DNA of 64,000 nt. Source: Pseudomonas salomonii. Lineage in GTDB: Bacteria > Pseudomonadota > Gammaproteobacteria > Pseudomonadales > Pseudomonadaceae. The notes under the pieces were generated by a model that searched no databases, had not been told where the DNA came from, and saw nothing but the letters and a program-made list of their open reading frames with translations. Below, in pieces: positions 63,504 to 64,000 of the stretch. The stretch covers positions 496,001 to 560,000 of the forward strand of contig NZ_FNOX01000002.1 of NCBI RefSeq assembly GCF_900107155.1, read 5' to 3'. The position numbers and the translations under genes were made by a program. Position 1 is the stretch's first letter. Every line of letters begins with the position of its first letter.

Positions 63504-64000
63504 CTAAATCTGTGTCTCGTGCCCAAGAAGCCTCGCAATAACCGTACATATTTCTGGAAACTGTACAAATCCCTCGCGGTCGAGAAAATGTCCCCCACCA
63601 CTAACGACTTCTTGCTCGGCTTTGAGGTTGCGGGACAGTTCGATAGATGCTGCCGGCTCAACAATTGAATCGTTGTCGGAAAACAGCGAGATGATTTTCT
63701 GTGTACGACGGCAAACTTCCGCGTGGTCCAGCGGTGCATCTGTGAAGGCGTGTAGCTCTGGCAACGTAGACACCGTTCTATCGAAGCCGGAGACCAGCAA
63801 GACTCCGCCAGTTAGGGTGTGTGCGGGTAAGGACAACAAGTGCCGTAGAGCAGCGATGCATCCAAGACTATGCCCTATGAGGATCGTGTTTGTGTCAGCT
63901 GCTGGCAGTGATTGCTGCAACGCCAATGCCCATTTTATTGGATCAGGATTGAACGAATCAGGCATAGCTGGAATGCTAACTTGCGCGCCTTGCTCCCGTA
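63504..64000 (-). CDS. YdeN/RBBP9-like alpha/beta hydrolase (start beyond right edge)
   Basis: The visible 165 residues begin with REQGAQVSIPAMPDSFNPDP at the window edge and include the nucleophile elbow ILIGHSLGCIAALRHL and the Asp/His side LFSDNDSIVEP, GGGHFLDREGF. This fits the RBBP9/YdeN serine hydrolase family. The start is outside the window, so the internal Met at 63965 is probably not the true start. The substrate is unknown. Confidence 0.88.
   Translation of the reverse strand, partial: REQGAQVSIPAMPDSFNPDPIKWALALQQSLPAADTNTILIGHSLGCIAALRHLLSLPAHTLTGGVLLVSGFDRTVSTLPELHAFTDAPLDHAEVCRRTQKIISLFSDNDSIVEPAASIELSRNLKAEQEVVSGGGHFLDREGFVQFPEICTVIARLLGHETQI

Noticed and set aside
1..64000. 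CRISPR array, tRNA or rRNA genes
   Set aside because: I found no regularly spaced repeats and no cloverleaf-like or rRNA sequence on reading through.

Overview
The window reads as a chromosomal segment of a Pseudomonas, most like the fluorescens/syringae side of the genus. This rests on Pseudomonas-type small proteins (DUF6555-like, DUF1652-like), IS66 elements, a NIT-domain chemoreceptor and stress-type accessory genes. That is inference from protein resemblance; there is no rRNA or other marker gene here.

Region 1 (1-5.3 kb) is mobile DNA. The 3' end of an IS66 tnpC enters from the left edge and is followed by a chemoreceptor gene and then an IS66-type terminal repeat at 2690-2714. The chemoreceptor may therefore be a passenger gene. 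A complete second IS66 element (2887-5292) has 24-bp imperfect inverted repeats and a perfect 8-bp target duplication (CCGTGCTC). It splits an HNH endonuclease gene in two.

Region 2 (2.7-23.7 kb, minus strand) is a defence-island-like operon. In transcription order it has an AlpA-like HTH protein, a 1764-aa DEAD/DEAH helicase with a C-terminal cysteine cluster of DUF1998 type, an SNF2 helicase, a 1459-aa Eco57I/PglX-like adenine methylase, a coiled-coil SMC-like ATPase, a UvrD-like helicase and the IS-broken HNH endonuclease. The composition recalls DISARM, Druantia and helicase-methylase-ATPase systems but fits none of the textbook layouts I know. An approximately 1.1-kb decayed stretch with a third IS66 remnant closes the island on the right.

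Region 3 (24.9-35.3 kb) holds small stress or accessory genes: a DUF7218-like basic protein, a 50-aa lipoprotein, a formaldehyde-dehydrogenase-like enzyme, a tail-to-tail pair of paralogous two-helix membrane proteins, a glycosyltransferase, a cupin, a stand-alone CinA-type amidase, a DUF1264 lipoprotein, a membrane-anchored SDR, several hypothetical genes and a quinone-oxidoreductase-like enzyme.

Region 4 (35.5-52 kb) is respiratory. A YdeP/FdhF-like molybdoenzyme converges on a 12-gene minus-strand operon. This encodes alternative complex III (ActA-F), a small membrane protein, an SCO copper chaperone and a caa3-type cytochrome oxidase with an A2-type helix VI (YSHPAVY). Almost every gene overlaps the next. 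Together they would pass electrons from quinol through ActB/ActA/ActE hemes to the heme c of oxidase subunit II and on to O2. A TPP-dependent pyruvate-oxidase-like enzyme and an SDR lie just upstream on the same strand.

Region 5 (52-64 kb) has a 1381-aa CheB-CheR-PAS-histidine kinase-receiver hybrid and three small membrane-protein genes, including a DUF421/YetF protein. Beyond these are two coupled hypothetical genes, a MerR regulator, an NAD-dependent epimerase, a MITE-like repeat, several orphan hypotheticals and a YdeN/RBBP9-like hydrolase cut by the right edge. No tRNA, rRNA or CRISPR array was found.
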